Notes: generated by a model from the sequence alone, not told the origin. DNA of 64,000 nt from SG8-41 sp963699525 (GCA_963699525.1 CAVOUI010000009.1:310001-374000), one strand, 5' to 3'. Shown: positions 1 to 9,329, numbered from the stretch's first letter. Translations and numbers: made by a program.

Positions 1-594
1 GGCTGCATCCGGCTTTTCTGTGCCTCGTCGTAGAGCAGGCTCGAGCAATAGAGGCCGCAGCGGTGCCCCGATTCGCGCTCGATCTCATCGCGCACCCGGC
101 GGGCGTCCTGGATGTTGCGCACGATGTCTTGAAAATCCTCCGGCTCGACGCCCGCGACGGCATGGAGTTGTTCCGGCCCGCTGCAGTTGAGCGCGAACTT
201 CAAGCTGTCCAACCCCGCCAGCATGCAGTCGCGCACGCGCGCGGCGGTCGCCAGCCGGCCGTTGGTGGTGAGAAAGACGTAGGGATAGCCGCACTCCCGC
301 TTGGCGTAGCGTATGGCGTCGGCGAGCCAGTCGCAGAGGAACGACTCCCCGAGATAGAACACGCCGAGCTGCTCGACGCCGAGCTCCCGCAGTTGCCGCA
401 CGAGCCGGGCGTAGCGCTCCCACGGCATGTCGCTCGCGAGCGCGCGGGCGCGTGTGCGAGGCGCAGAAGTGGCACTTGAAATCGCAGCGCGCGGTCAACT
501 CGATCTTGATGCTCTTTGGAACCGGCGGGACCGAACTTCGGTATTCGGGGGCGAGAGAGGCCAGGCGCTCGACGCGGGTGGTGATGCTCTGCAT
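1..594 (-). CDS. Radical SAM protein, 3' end outside window, frameshifted
   Basis: Starts at the ATG at 594 and reads off the left edge. About 40 residues in, the protein has the radical SAM iron-sulfur motif CDFKCHFC (CxxxCxxC), preceded by IKIELTAR, which is typical of this superfamily. The frame breaks at about 430-445, just after the motif. Bridging it restores a continuous core with YLGESFLCDWLADAI, YVFLTTNGRLAT and LDSLKFALNCSGPEQ, the usual TIM-barrel strands. The reading is open to base 1, so a C-terminal (perhaps SPASM) domain may lie outside. Substrate is unknown. The gene is divergent from the cytochrome gene at 822, with two FNR boxes between them, so anaerobic induction is possible. 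The frameshift is probably a sequence error because the downstream frame is clean. Confidence 0.75.
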
Positions 595-678
595 GTGAGG
601 GCTCAGGCTGCTGGCCGGTTCCGATGCAGCGAAGATAGGGGAAGCGCGCCCGCGCCGCACCCGTTACGTCCATTCTTA

Positions 679-692
679 TTGACCCAGATCAA
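679..692. promoter_or_regulatory. FNR/ANR-type box, distal
   Basis: TTGAC-CCAG-ATCAA, a near-perfect FNR palindrome, in the gap between the radical SAM gene and the cytochrome gene. It lies 28 bp upstream of a second box and could serve the minus-strand radical SAM gene or act as an accessory site for the cytochrome promoter. Confidence 0.7.
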
Positions 693-706
693 GGCGCGAC
701 CCTTGC

Positions 707-720
707 TTGATATGGGTCAA
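707..720. promoter_or_regulatory. FNR/ANR-type box, class II position for the cytochrome gene
   Basis: TTGAT-ATGG-GTCAA. The box centre is at 713.5. A -10-like TATCAT lies at 743-748, which would put transcription start near 755, 41.5 bp downstream of the box centre. This is the classic activating geometry for FNR. Confidence 0.75.
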
Positions 721-821
721 ATGGCGCCCGTGGCTCGTCCCGTATCATTACGGCGGTATTTGGCGACGGCAGCCCGGCTTCTGAGGCGAGGGCCGCTCAA
801 TCAACTTGAAGGAGTGATTCC

Positions 822-1304
822 TTGAAAGCGATCTGGAGTTCAGCGTTTGTGGCAGCGTGCTTGGCCGTGGCGAGTTCCGGCAGCCTGGCGCAGGACGTGA
901 CCTACCGGAAGGACATCAAGCCGCTGGTCGAGGCGAAGTGCACAGCCTGCCACGGTGCCGCGTCGCCCAACCTCGAGGAATTCCAGCTCGACCAGAAGAA
1001 ATTTGCCGCAGCGATGAAGGGTCCCCGGATCGACACCTACGCCGACCTGGTCATGCTCATCGGCTGGCCCGATACGGGGGCGATCATGCGCCGGCTCGAC
1101 GACGGCAAGAGCGCGCTCGCGGGCGGAAAGCCCGGCAACATGTACCAGTATCTCGGCGGTAGCGAGGAGGAGCGGCAAGCCAACCTGCGGACTTTCAAGG
1201 CCTGGGTCGGCCCGGAGAGCTGGATTCTGAACCGGTTCAAGGCGCGTGGCGACGTTCCCGGGATCACCAAGGAGCAACTGGAGAAGATCCTGGTGAAGTA
1301 CTAG
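822..1304 (+). CDS. Exported c-type cytochrome, one heme
   Basis: A 160-residue protein with a signal peptide (about residues 1-23, cleavage near SLA-QD) and one heme-binding motif, CTACH, at residues 40-44. The rest (LIGWPDTGAIMRRLDDGK) resembles small periplasmic cytochromes found next to anaerobic respiration genes, but I cannot assign a partner. The start is TTG at 822, supported by AAGGAG at 809-814. No upstream ATG fits. Two FNR-type boxes precede it, so it is probably expressed without oxygen. Heme attachment would use the Ccm system encoded at 13-20 kb. Methionines for the distal ligand are available in the C-terminal half. Confidence 0.85.
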   Translation: MKAIWSSAFVAACLAVASSGSLAQDVTYRKDIKPLVEAKCTACHGAASPNLEEFQLDQKKFAAAMKGPRIDTYADLVMLIGWPDTGAIMRRLDDGKSALAGGKPGNMYQYLGGSEEERQANLRTFKAWVGPESWILNRFKARGDVPGITKEQLEKILVKY

Positions 1305-1356
1305 CAGGCCTGAATCGCGCTCGTTTTCAAGACGCTGCCGGCCACGGGTCGGGCGC

Positions 1357-1370
1357 TTGATCTAGGTCAA
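1357..1370. promoter_or_regulatory. FNR/ANR-type box upstream of hsp20
   Basis: TTGAT-CTAG-GTCAA with a -10-like TAGCAT at 1392-1397, giving a predicted start near 1405, about 41.5 bp from the box centre. FNR control of a small heat-shock protein is unusual but the geometry is good. Confidence 0.65.
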
Positions 1371-1474
1371 GAAGCCGGAACCGGCCGGCGCTAGCATATC
1401 TGCAGGCGGTCACGACGATCGCCAAGGCGAGCCGCGAAATCGCGGCGCTGGAACGGAATCCGAAGGAGACAGTC

Positions 1475-1900
1475 ATGGCAAACATCACACGCTACGATCC
1501 ATTCAACGAGCTGGACGATATGTTCAAAGGGCTGTTCGTGCGGCCGATGCGTTTCGATCTCGATGTGGCGCCGCAGATGCGGATGAAGATCGACGTCACC
1601 AAGGCCGATGACAGCTACACAGTGAAGGCCGATATCCCGGGCGTCAAGAAGGACGACATCCAGGTGTCGGTCGAGGGCAATGAGGTGACGATCAGCGGCG
1701 AGATCAAGAAGGAAACGGAGGAAAAGAAAGGCGAGGAAGTGCTGCGAAGCGAGCGCTACTACGGCAAGATCTCGCGCAGCTTCACGCTGCCGCACGACGT
1801 GGACGAGTCGAAAGTGACGGCCAAGTACGCGGATGGCGTGCTGAAGCTCTCTCTTCCGACGAAGGCCGCGTCCAAGACCAAGAAGATCACCGTCAGCTGA
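1475..1900 (+). CDS. Small heat-shock protein, Hsp20/alpha-crystallin family
   Basis: A 141-residue ATP-independent holdase chaperone. The alpha-crystallin domain covers roughly residues 35-135, with the strands MKIDVTKADDSYTVKADIPG and NEVTISGEIK and the hallmark GVLKLSLP near the C-terminus. A short N-terminal arm (RYDPFNELDDMFKGL) is typical of bacterial class A proteins. ATG at 1475 has AAGGAG about 9 bases upstream. It stands alone downstream of an FNR-type box, which suggests expression under oxygen limitation rather than, or as well as, heat; no CIRCE or sigma-32 promoter was recognised. Length is normal for the family. Confidence 0.93.
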   Translation: MANITRYDPFNELDDMFKGLFVRPMRFDLDVAPQMRMKIDVTKADDSYTVKADIPGVKKDDIQVSVEGNEVTISGEIKKETEEKKGEEVLRSERYYGKISRSFTLPHDVDESKVTAKYADGVLKLSLPTKAASKTKKITVS

Positions 1901-1914
1901 GGCGGAGGTGGGCG

Positions 1915-2164
1915 ATGACCGCAATCCGGGTGGGCAGGCGGCGCGGGAAGACGCCGGCGGCCGCTCCTGAACCCGCACTCTGCGGTTGCGGAGTGCGGGT
2001 CGACGCCGAGGAGCGTCTGCACCTTATCAACGCGTGCGCGTTTTTCAGGGCGGACCGCTTCCGCGCGGCGGAGCCGGAAACCATTCGCGGCGACGGACGT
2101 GCAGAAAGCGGCCCGCGATGTCGACGCCGCGTTGCAGAAGCGCAAAAAGTCGAAGCAGCGCTGA
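1915..2164 (+). CDS. Possible small protein, frameshifted
   Basis: Starts 14 bases after hsp20. The first frame reads RVDAEERLHLINACAFFRAD, and a second frame from about 2085 reads DVQKAARDVDAALQKRKKSK and ends in TGA at 2162-2164, overlapping the ATG of the next gene. Both halves have amphipathic, charged composition unlike a random GC-rich frame, and the TGATG overlap suggests translational coupling. I read it as one small cytoplasmic protein of about 80 residues broken by one base. The middle loosely recalls DUF2934-type peptides, but that is not firm. It could also be non-coding. Confidence 0.35.
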
Positions 2165-2460
2165 TGCGACGCAACATCGCGATCGCCCTCATTGCAGCGG
2201 GCGGCTTGGGGTGTGCCCCGGCCCTATCAGGTGCGGAGCTGCCCGATCTCGCGCGCGGCCGCTCCCTCTACGAGAATCACTGCATCGTCTGCCACACGCA
2301 GAAGGTGCACCGGCGCCCGGCGCCGCTGCCCCTGGCGGCCGATGACCTGCGGTATATCGTGGCGCTCTGGGCGACCCAGCAGGGCCTGAACTGGAGCCGC
2401 GAGGACATCGAGGACGTCGTCTACTTCCTCGACCGCACGCATTACCGGTTCGAGAAATAG
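2164..2460 (+). CDS. Small exported cytochrome c
   Basis: A 98-residue protein with a signal peptide ending near LSGAE (residues 20-25) and one CIVCH heme motif at residues 40-44, followed by LRYIVALWATQQGLNWSRED, the helix typical of the C-terminal part of cytochrome c555/c553-like domains. No methionine follows the heme motif, so the distal ligand cannot be Met; a histidine (for example in KVHRRP or RTHYRF) is possible. ATG at 2164 was chosen because it begins a good signal peptide; an upstream in-frame extension to 1915 carries no signal. Probably works with the cytochrome at 822 in anaerobic electron transfer (inference). Confidence 0.8.
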   Translation: MRRNIAIALIAAGGLGCAPALSGAELPDLARGRSLYENHCIVCHTQKVHRRPAPLPLAADDLRYIVALWATQQGLNWSREDIEDVVYFLDRTHYRFEK

Positions 2461-2499
2461 CGCCCCACGCCGCAAGCGAGTCCCGCGGGGCGGCGGCGC

Positions 2500-2518
2500 G
2501 CCTATTGTTGAAATAGGC
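2500..2518. terminator. Short inverted repeat, possible weak terminator
   Basis: GCCTATT-GTTGA-AATAGGC forms a 7-bp stem in the 73-bp gap between the cytochrome stop and the next gene. There is no T-run after it, so it may be only a weak terminator or an mRNA leader hairpin for the downstream gene. Confidence 0.3.
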
Positions 2519-2533
2519 TCTACACTTGCGCCC

Positions 2534-5238
2534 ATGTCCGCCCACCCCTCCATGCGCCATTACCTCGTGCCGCTGTTCGAGCCCGGCGCGGTTGCCATTG
2601 TCGGCGCGAGCGCGCGCGAGGGATCGATCGGCTCGGTGCTGATCTCGAACATGCTGTCCGCGGGCTTCCGCGGCCCGCTCTCCGCCGTGAACCCGAAGCA
2701 CCGCGAGGTGCACGGCGTGCCTTGCTATCCCTCGATTGGGGAGGTGCCGCGGAGAGTGGATCTCGCCGTGATCGCGACGCCGGCCGCGACCGTGCCCGGG
2801 ATCATCGAGCAGTGCGGCGCGGCCGGCGTGCGCGCCGCAGTCGTGGTGAGCGCGGGCTTCTCCGAGACCGGACCCGCCGGCGCGGCGCTCGAGCGCGCGC
2901 TGCTCGAGAACGCGCGCCGCCACGGGCTGCGGGTGCTCGGCCCCAACTGCCTCGGCATCATGCGGCCCGGCATCGGGTTGAACGCGACGTTCGCGCGCGG
3001 CGACGCGCGGTCGGGATCGCTCGGGCTGATCTCGCAATCGGGTGCGGTTTGCACGGCGATGCTCGACTGGGCGGCCGCGCACGGCGTGGGCTTCTCGAGC
3101 GTGGTGTCGCTCGGGGGCTCGACCGAGCTGGACTTCGGCGAGCTGGTGGACTATCTCGTCAACGATCCGAAGACCGCGCACATCCTGCTCTACATCGAGG
3201 GCGTGCGCGACGCGCGCCGCTTTATGAGCGCGCTCCGCGCTGCGGCGCGCGTGAAGCCGGTCATCCTGATGAAGGCGGGACGCCATCCCGCCGGCGCGCG
3301 CGCGGCGGTTTCGCATACCGGCGCGCTGGTGGGCGCCGACGACGTGTTCGATGCGGCGGTGCGCCGTGCCGGCGTCGTGCGCGCGCAGAGCATCGGCCAG
3401 CTCGTCGCCGCGGCCCAGGCGTTGTCCTCGAACGTGCGGCCGCGCGGCGACCGCCTCGCGGTCATCACCAACGGCGGGGGCCCCGGCGTGATGGCGGCAG
3501 ACCGCGCCAGCGATCTCGGCATCCCGCTCGCGGAGCTTTCGGGGGCGACGGTGGAGGCGCTGAAACGGGCGCTGCCGCCGCACTGGTCGGAAGGCAACCC
3601 GGTGGACTTGATCGGCGACGCGGATGCGGAGCGCTACCGCGCGGCGCTCGCCGCCTGCCTCGCCGACCCCGGCGTGGACGGCGTGCTGGTGGTGCTCACG
3701 CCGCAGGCGATGACCGCGCCGATGGAGGTGACGCGCGCGGTCGTCGCATGCGCGAAGAAGCGAGCGACAAGCCGCTGCTCGCGTGCTGGATGGGCGAGGC
3801 GCAGGTGGCGCGGGCCCGGCGGCTGCTCGTGGCACGCGGAATCCCGGTGTTTGGCACGCCCGAGCCGGCGATCGAGATGTTCGCGCACGTTTCGGCGTTC
3901 TACCGCAATCAGCGCATGCTTCTGCAGACTCCCGGTCCGATGTCGCGCCTCCCCGACCCGGACGTCGCCGGCGCGCGACTCGTCATCGAAGGCGCGCTCG
4001 CCGAGCGCCGCACGGTGCTCTCGGAGATGGAGTCGAAGGCGGTGCTCGCCGCGTTCCAGGTGCCGATCGCGCGCGTGGTGCGCGTGCACTCGGCGAACGA
4101 GGCGATGCTGGCCGCGGAGCAGACCGGCTACCCGGTGGTGATGAAGATCGACTCGCCCGACATTACGCACAAGTCGGAAGTCGGCGGCGTGCGCCTCGGC
4201 ATCGCGAACGCGCAGGCGGCGCAGGACGCCTACCGCGAGATGACCGAGGGCCTCGCGCGGCTGCAGCCGGAAGCGCGGCTCGCCGGCGTCATCGTCGAGC
4301 CCATGATCACGCGCCCGAACGGCCGCGAGCTGCTGGTCGGCGTGGTGCATGACCGGGTCTTCGGCCCGGCGATCACGTTCGGAACCGGGGGCACCGCGGT
4401 CGAGGCGCACGCCGACCGCGCGGTGGCGCTCCCGCCGCTGAACGGCGTGCTGATCGAGGAGCTCGTCCGCGGCACGCGCGCGAGCCGGCTGCTCGGCGCG
4501 TTCCGCAAGATGCCGGCGGCGAACCGGGAGGCGCTCGAAACGGTGCTCCTGCGCGTCTCGGAGATGGTGTGCGAGCTGCCCGCGATCCAGGAAATGGACA
4601 TCAATCCACTGCTCGCGGACGAAGCGGGGGCGATCGCGCTCGACGCGCGCATCGTGGTGGCCCGACCGGGCGCGGCGTTGCCACGCTACGGGCACATGGC
4701 CATCCATCCGTACCCGGCGCACCTCGTCTCGGAGTGGACCGCTCGCAACGGCACCCGCGTCACCGTGCGCCCGATCCGCCCGGAGGACGCCGGGATCGAG
4801 CGCGAGTTCGTGAAGCAACTCTCGCCCGAGGCGAAATACTTCCGCTTCATGAGCACGATCCGGGAGCTCTCGCCGCAAATGCTCGCGCGCTTCACGCAGA
4901 TCGACTACGACCGCGAGATGGCGCTGATCGCGGTGACCGCGAAGGACGGGCGCGAGGAGGAGGTCGGCGTGGCGCGCTACATTACCAATCCCGACGGCAC
5001 GTCCTGCGAGTTCGCGATCGTGGTGGACGACGAGTGGCAGAAGTACGGCCTCGGGCGGCAATTGATGACCCAGCTGATCGAGATCGCGCGCTCGCGCGGA
5101 CTCGCGACGATGAGCGGCGACATCCTCACCGACAACCGGCCGATGCTGGCGCTCGCGGCAAGCCTCGGCTTCACGGTCGGCGACGTCGCCGACGAGCCCG
5201 GGTTGAAGGTGGCGACGCTCGCGATCGGGCGGCAGTAA
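2534..5238 (+). CDS. ADP-forming acyl-CoA synthetase/GNAT fusion (PatZ-like), frameshifted
   Basis: About 901 residues once a single missing base near 3750 is bridged (frame one ends TRAVVACAKK, frame two continues SDKPLLACWMGEAQ). Domains in order: CoA-binding (AIVGASAREGSIGS, residues about 14-140), succinyl-CoA-synthetase-like lobes (LISQSGAV; SHTGALVGADDVF), an ATP-grasp domain (PVVMKIDSPDITHKSEVGGV), and a C-terminal GNAT acetyltransferase from about residue 735 (VTVRPIRPEDAGIEREFVKQ; GLGRQLMTQLIEIARSRG). Proteins with this layout (PatZ/Pat) acetylate lysines of metabolic enzymes such as acetyl-CoA synthetase; others may also ligate CoA. It is cytoplasmic. No good Shine-Dalgarno precedes ATG 2534; ATG 2552 is an alternative. 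Confidence 0.88.
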
Positions 5239-5283
5239 GGGGAGCCCCGGCGCGGCACGGGACGAACTTTTAGGAGGTGCTCG

Positions 5284-6111
5284 ATGGCGGTGTTTGAGAT
5301 CGATGCGTATTCCCCGCGGCAGGTCGCCGCGCAGGTCCAGGCGGTCGGCGTCGTCAAGGCGCGGCTGCCCCCTCTCGCGATGTTCATGCTGGGCGTTTGC
5401 GCCGGGGGATTCATCGGCCTGGGGGCGCTCTACTCCGTGCTCGTGTTCTCCGACCCGACGCTCCCGTTCGCCGAGAGCCGGCTCCTCGGGGGGATCGCCT
5501 TCTCGCTCGGGCTTGTGCTCGTGGTGATTGCGGGCGCCGAGCTCTTCACCGGCAACAACCTGCTGGTGATGGCGTGGGCCGACGGCATGATCACGACCTC
5601 GGAGGTCCTCAGGAACTGGGTCGTGGTCTATTTCGCCAACGCGGTCGGGGCGATCGGTCTCGCGCTCGTCGTCTGGCTGTCGCAGCACGGCGACCTGAAC
5701 CAGGGCGCGGTCGCGGCAACTTACGTGAAAATCGCAGCCATCAAGACGGCGCTGCCGTTCTGGGAGGCCTTCTTCAAGGGCACGCTCTGCAACCTGCTGG
5801 TCTGCCTGGCCGTGTGGATGGCGATGGCCGGGCGCGGCGTCACCGACAAGATCCTCGCGGTCGTGTTTCCGATCTCGGCGTTCGTCGCCGCGGGCTTCGA
5901 GCACTGCGTGGCCAACATGTACCTCATCCCGCTCGGCATCCTGCTTTCGCCCGGGGTGCCCGCCGTGAGCCCGGCTCCCGACTGGTCGGGATTTCTCTCG
6001 AACCTCGTGCCGGTCACGCTCGGCAACATCGCGGGCGGCAGCATCATGATTGCCGCCGTCTACTATCTCGTCTACGGCCGGGCGCTCAAGAAAGGCTCGT
6101 GGAATTCCTGA
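5284..6111 (+). CDS. Formate/nitrite channel, FNT family
   Basis: A 275-residue inner-membrane protein of the FocA/NirC family with six predicted helices. Family landmarks are AELFTGNNLLV (first half), FFKGTLCNLLVCLAVW, the GFEHCVANMYLIP segment carrying the pore histidine, and LGNIAGGSI. FNT pentamers move formate, nitrite or hydrosulfide; next to nitrate respiration genes nitrite is the likely cargo (inference), but sequence alone does not separate NirC from FocA. AGGAGGT lies just before ATG 5284. The 3' end overlaps the start of the P-type ATPase gene, so the two are probably co-translated. Confidence 0.92.
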   Translation: MAVFEIDAYSPRQVAAQVQAVGVVKARLPPLAMFMLGVCAGGFIGLGALYSVLVFSDPTLPFAESRLLGGIAFSLGLVLVVIAGAELFTGNNLLVMAWADGMITTSEVLRNWVVVYFANAVGAIGLALVVWLSQHGDLNQGAVAATYVKIAAIKTALPFWEAFFKGTLCNLLVCLAVWMAMAGRGVTDKILAVVFPISAFVAAGFEHCVANMYLIPLGILLSPGVPAVSPAPDWSGFLSNLVPVTLGNIAGGSIMIAAVYYLVYGRALKKGSWNS

Positions 6112-8558
6112 TCGAGCGCGGCCTCGGCAGCGAGGAGGCGAAGCGGCGGCTCGCCGCCGAAGGACCCAACACCCTGCCGGGCGCGGGCAGGCGCGGCACC
6201 GTCGCCATCGCGCTCGAGGTCGTGCGCGAGCCGATGTTCCTGCTGCTCGTCGCCGGGGCGCTGATCTACCTCCTGCTCGGCGACGTTCGCGAAGCCGCGA
6301 TCCTCGCGGCCTCGATCGTGGTCGTCGTGGCGATCACCGTCACGCAGGAACGCAAATCCGAGCGCGCGCTGGAAGCGCTGCGCGATCTCTCCAGCCCGCG
6401 CGCGCTGGTGGTCCGCGACGGCGCGCTGATTCGCATCGCGGGGTCGGAGGTCGTGCGCGGGGACCTGATGGTTCTTGCCGAGGGCGACCGCGTTCCGGCG
6501 GACGCGCGGTTGACGGCGGCGAACGAGCTGACGGTCGACGAATCGCTGCTGACCGGGGAATCGCTGCCGGTGGAGAAGCGGCCTGAAATGGCGGTGTATT
6601 CGGGTACGCTGGTCGTGAAGGGGCAGGGGCGCGCGGAGGTGACGGCGACCGGCCCGCGCACCGAGTTCGGCCGCATCGGGACGTCGCTCGCCACGCTCGA
6701 AGTCGAAAAGACCCCGCTGCAGCGGAGCTCCGCGCGCCTCGTGAAAGCGATCGCGGCATTCGGGATCGCGTCGTGTGTGCTGCTGGCGGTCTATTACGGG
6801 GCGACGCGCGGCGACTGGCTTGGGGGCATTCTCGCCGGCATCACGCTCGCGATGGCTGCCCTGCCGGAAGAGATTCCGGTCGTGCTCACCGTGTTCCTCG
6901 CTCTCGGCGCCTGGCGCATCGCGCGCCACGGCGTGCTCACGCGCCGCATGCCCGCCATCGAGACGCTCGGCTCGGCCACGGTGCTGTGCGTGGACAAGAC
7001 CGGCACGCTCACCGAAAACCGGATGAGTGTGGTGGACACGATCGCGCCGGGAGGGGACACCGCGCGCGCGCTTGGCGCGGCGGCGCTTGCGTGCGAGATG
7101 GAGCCCTTCGATCCCATGGAGCGGGCGATCCTCTCCGCGGCCGGGGACGAGGCGCACGAGCGGCGCCGCTCCTGGACGCTCGACCGCGACTACCCGATGA
7201 CCCCGGGATTTCTCGCTGTGTGCCACGGCTGGCGCTCTCCCGCTGGGGAGCAGCTCGCTGCCATCAAGGGGGCGCCGGAAACGGTGCTCGCGCTGTGCCG
7301 CCTCGACGACGCGACGATCCGGAGCGCCACGGCTGAAGTCGAGCGCGCAGCCGAGCGCGGGCTGCGGCTGCTCGCGGTCGCCGAGGCGCCCTGGGACGGG
7401 CGCGACTGGCCCGCCAGTCCGCGCGAGTACTCCTTCGAGTGGCTCGGCTTCGTCGCGCTCGCCGACCCGCTGCGCGCCGGGGTCGCGGAAGCGATCGCGC
7501 TTGCCCGAAGCGCGGGCGTGCGCGTGGTGATGATCACCGGCGACTATCCCGGCACCGCGCTCGCCATCGCGCGGGAGGCGGGCATCGCGGTGGAGGGCGG
7601 CGTGCTGACCGGCGCGGAACTCGCCGCAATGGACGCGGCTGCTCTGGCGCAGGCCGTGCGCCGCGTCAACGTGTTCGCGCGCATCCGGCCCGAGCAGAAG
7701 CTCGCGCTCATCACCGCCTACAAGGCGGACGGCGAGATCGTGGCGATGACCGGCGACGGGGTAAACGATGCGCCGGCGCTCAAGGCCGCGCACATCGGGG
7801 TGGCGATGGGCCGGCGCGGCACCGACGTCGCGCGCGAGGCATCCGCCCTGGTGCTGCTCGAGGACGATTTCAACTCGATCGTCCGCACCGTGCAGCGCGG
7901 CCGCGGCATCTACGAGAACATCCGCAACGCGATGCGCTACATCATCGCGGTGCACGTGCCGACGGTCGGCCTGTCGCTTGCCCCGCTCGCGTTTGGCTGG
8001 CCGGTGTTCCTCTTTCCGGTGCACATCGTCTTCCTCGAGTTCGTGATCGACCCCGCGTGCTCGATCGTGTTCGAGGCGGAGGAGGCCGGCGAGGGCGTCA
8101 TGCGCCGGCCGCCGCGGGATCCCGCGGAGCCGCTGTTCAGCACCCAGATGCTGGCGGTAAGCCTGGTCCTCGGCGCCTTGATGCTGGCGGCGGTTTGTCT
8201 CGGCTACGGGTGGGTTGCCGCGAGCGACGCTCCCGTGGGCGAGGTGCGCTCGTTCGGCTTCGCCGCGATCGTCTTCGGCAATCTCGCGCTGATCCACTCC
8301 ACGCGCTCGCGCGACCGGCTAATCGCGGAGACGCTGCGGCTCCCCAACCCGGCGCTGTGGTGGATCACCGGCGGGGCGCTCGCCGCGCTCGCCGCGTCGA
8401 TCTACGTGCCGCCGCTCGCCGACATCTTCCGCTTCGCGCCGCTTGCGCCCGGCCTGCTCGCGCTCTCCGCGCTCGCGGGCATCGCGGGGCCGTTGTGGTA
8501 CGAGGGCTACAAGTACCTGCGGCCGCGCGCTTCCCCCGCAAGCGGGAAGGGTGGCTAG
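6099..8558 (+). CDS. Cation-translocating P-type ATPase (calcium-ATPase-like)
   Basis: About 819 residues with a complete catalytic set: actuator TGES (VDESLLTGESLPVEK), phosphorylation motif DKTGTLT near residue 299, hinge TGDGVNDAPALK near 550, and a PEEIPVVLTV membrane motif in place of PEGLP. There is no N-terminal metal-binding domain and no CPx motif, so it is not a P1B metal pump; it resembles P2-type cation pumps, but the ion is unknown. GTG at 6099 lies 13 bases before the end of the FNT gene and follows an AAGAAAGG stretch; the frame is open further upstream but inside the FNT gene. It ends overlapping the fnr stop codon convergently. Coupling of a channel and an ion pump is noteworthy. 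Confidence 0.87.
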   Translation: MEFLIERGLGSEEAKRRLAAEGPNTLPGAGRRGTVAIALEVVREPMFLLLVAGALIYLLLGDVREAAILAASIVVVVAITVTQERKSERALEALRDLSSPRALVVRDGALIRIAGSEVVRGDLMVLAEGDRVPADARLTAANELTVDESLLTGESLPVEKRPEMAVYSGTLVVKGQGRAEVTATGPRTEFGRIGTSLATLEVEKTPLQRSSARLVKAIAAFGIASCVLLAVYYGATRGDWLGGILAGITLAMAALPEEIPVVLTVFLALGAWRIARHGVLTRRMPAIETLGSATVLCVDKTGTLTENRMSVVDTIAPGGDTARALGAAALACEMEPFDPMERAILSAAGDEAHERRRSWTLDRDYPMTPGFLAVCHGWRSPAGEQLAAIKGAPETVLALCRLDDATIRSATAEVERAAERGLRLLAVAEAPWDGRDWPASPREYSFEWLGFVALADPLRAGVAEAIALARSAGVRVVMITGDYPGTALAIAREAGIAVEGGVLTGAELAAMDAAALAQAVRRVNVFARIRPEQKLALITAYKADGEIVAMTGDGVNDAPALKAAHIGVAMGRRGTDVAREASALVLLEDDFNSIVRTVQRGRGIYENIRNAMRYIIAVHVPTVGLSLAPLAFGWPVFLFPVHIVFLEFVIDPACSIVFEAEEAGEGVMRRPPRDPAEPLFSTQMLAVSLVLGALMLAAVCLGYGWVAASDAPVGEVRSFGFAAIVFGNLALIHSTRSRDRLIAETLRLPNPALWWITGGALAALAASIYVPPLADIFRFAPLAPGLLALSALAGIAGPLWYEGYKYLRPRASPASGKGG

Positions 8559-9295
8559 CGCTTCTGGTCGAGCACGGCCTTGAGGCCGGAGGCGTCGAGG
8601 ATCCGCACCTGCTTCTGCCGCACGCTGAGCAGCCCCCGCTCCTGGAACGCGGAAAGCGTCCGGCTCACCGTCTCGAGCTTCAGGCCGAGGTAGCTCCCCA
8701 TTTCCTCGCGTGTCATGCGCAAGCGGAACTCGCTCGGCGAGTAGCCGCGCGCGGCGAAGCGCTGGGAGAGGTTGAGCAGGAATGCCGCGAGGCGCTCCTC
8801 GGCGCTCATGCTCCCGAGCAGGAGCATCACGCCGTAATCGCGCACGATCTCCCGGCTCATGATGCGGTGCAGCTGGTGCTGCAGCGAGGGCAGCTCGCGG
8901 GAAAGCTGCTCGAGGCTCGCGAAGGGGATCTCGCACACCTCGGTGTCTTCCAGGGCAACGGTGTCGCAGGTGTGGCTCCCGCCGCCGATCGCGTCGAGAC
9001 CCAGCAGGTCCCCCGCCATGTGAAAACCCGCCACCTGCTCGCGGCCGTCATCGTGCAGGACGCAGCTTTTCATGAAGCCGGACCGGATGGCGTAGAGGGC
9101 GGCGAGCGCCTCCCCCGCGCGGTAGAGGTCCGCGCCGCGCTTGAGCCTGCGGCGGCGGGTGACGAGCCGGTCCATCTGCTCCATCTCGCCGGTGTCGAGC
9201 CCCGCCGGCAGGCACAGTTCACGCAGGCTGCAGGAGGAGCAGGCGACGCGCAGATTGTTGATGTCGATCAAATTGGGTGCGTCCCGGCTCCTCAT
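8555..9295 (-). CDS. fnr: Oxygen-sensing transcription regulator Fnr/Anr
   Basis: A 246-residue Crp/Fnr-family regulator. The [4Fe-4S] ligands are visible: CSSCSLRELC gives Cys19, Cys22 and Cys28, and the fourth is Cys121 in EVCEIPF, matching the E. coli FNR pattern. A cyclic-nucleotide-like fold occupies residues about 40-160 and a helix-turn-helix near the C-terminus contains MGSYLGLKLETVSRTLSAF with the E..SR recognition residues. It should dimerise and bind TTGAT-N4-ATCAA sites without oxygen. A perfect box lies 35 bp upstream and serves hemN; overlap with the fnr start suggests autoregulation. Likely master of the anaerobic genes in this window. Confidence 0.93.
   Translation of the reverse strand: MRSRDAPNLIDINNLRVACSSCSLRELCLPAGLDTGEMEQMDRLVTRRRRLKRGADLYRAGEALAALYAIRSGFMKSCVLHDDGREQVAGFHMAGDLLGLDAIGGGSHTCDTVALEDTEVCEIPFASLEQLSRELPSLQHQLHRIMSREIVRDYGVMLLLGSMSAEERLAAFLLNLSQRFAARGYSPSEFRLRMTREEMGSYLGLKLETVSRTLSAFQERGLLSVRQKQVRILDASGLKAVLDQKR
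9258..9271. promoter_or_regulatory. FNR-like palindrome inside the fnr coding sequence
   Basis: TTGAT-GTCG-ATCAA, a perfect consensus match, falls in codons 9-13 of fnr (LIDIN). It lies 72 bp from the intergenic box. It may be chance from codon use or a second autoregulatory operator. Confidence 0.3.
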
Positions 9296-9329
9296 GCTGC
9301 GGAGTATCCTGCCGTCCCCGCCTTTCCCT

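Noticed and set aside
3634..8297. Very long open frames on the minus strand opposite the PatZ-like, FNT and P-type ATPase genes
   Set aside because: They mirror codon bias of strongly coding plus-strand genes, are His/Arg-rich and low in hydrophobic pattern, and match no family.
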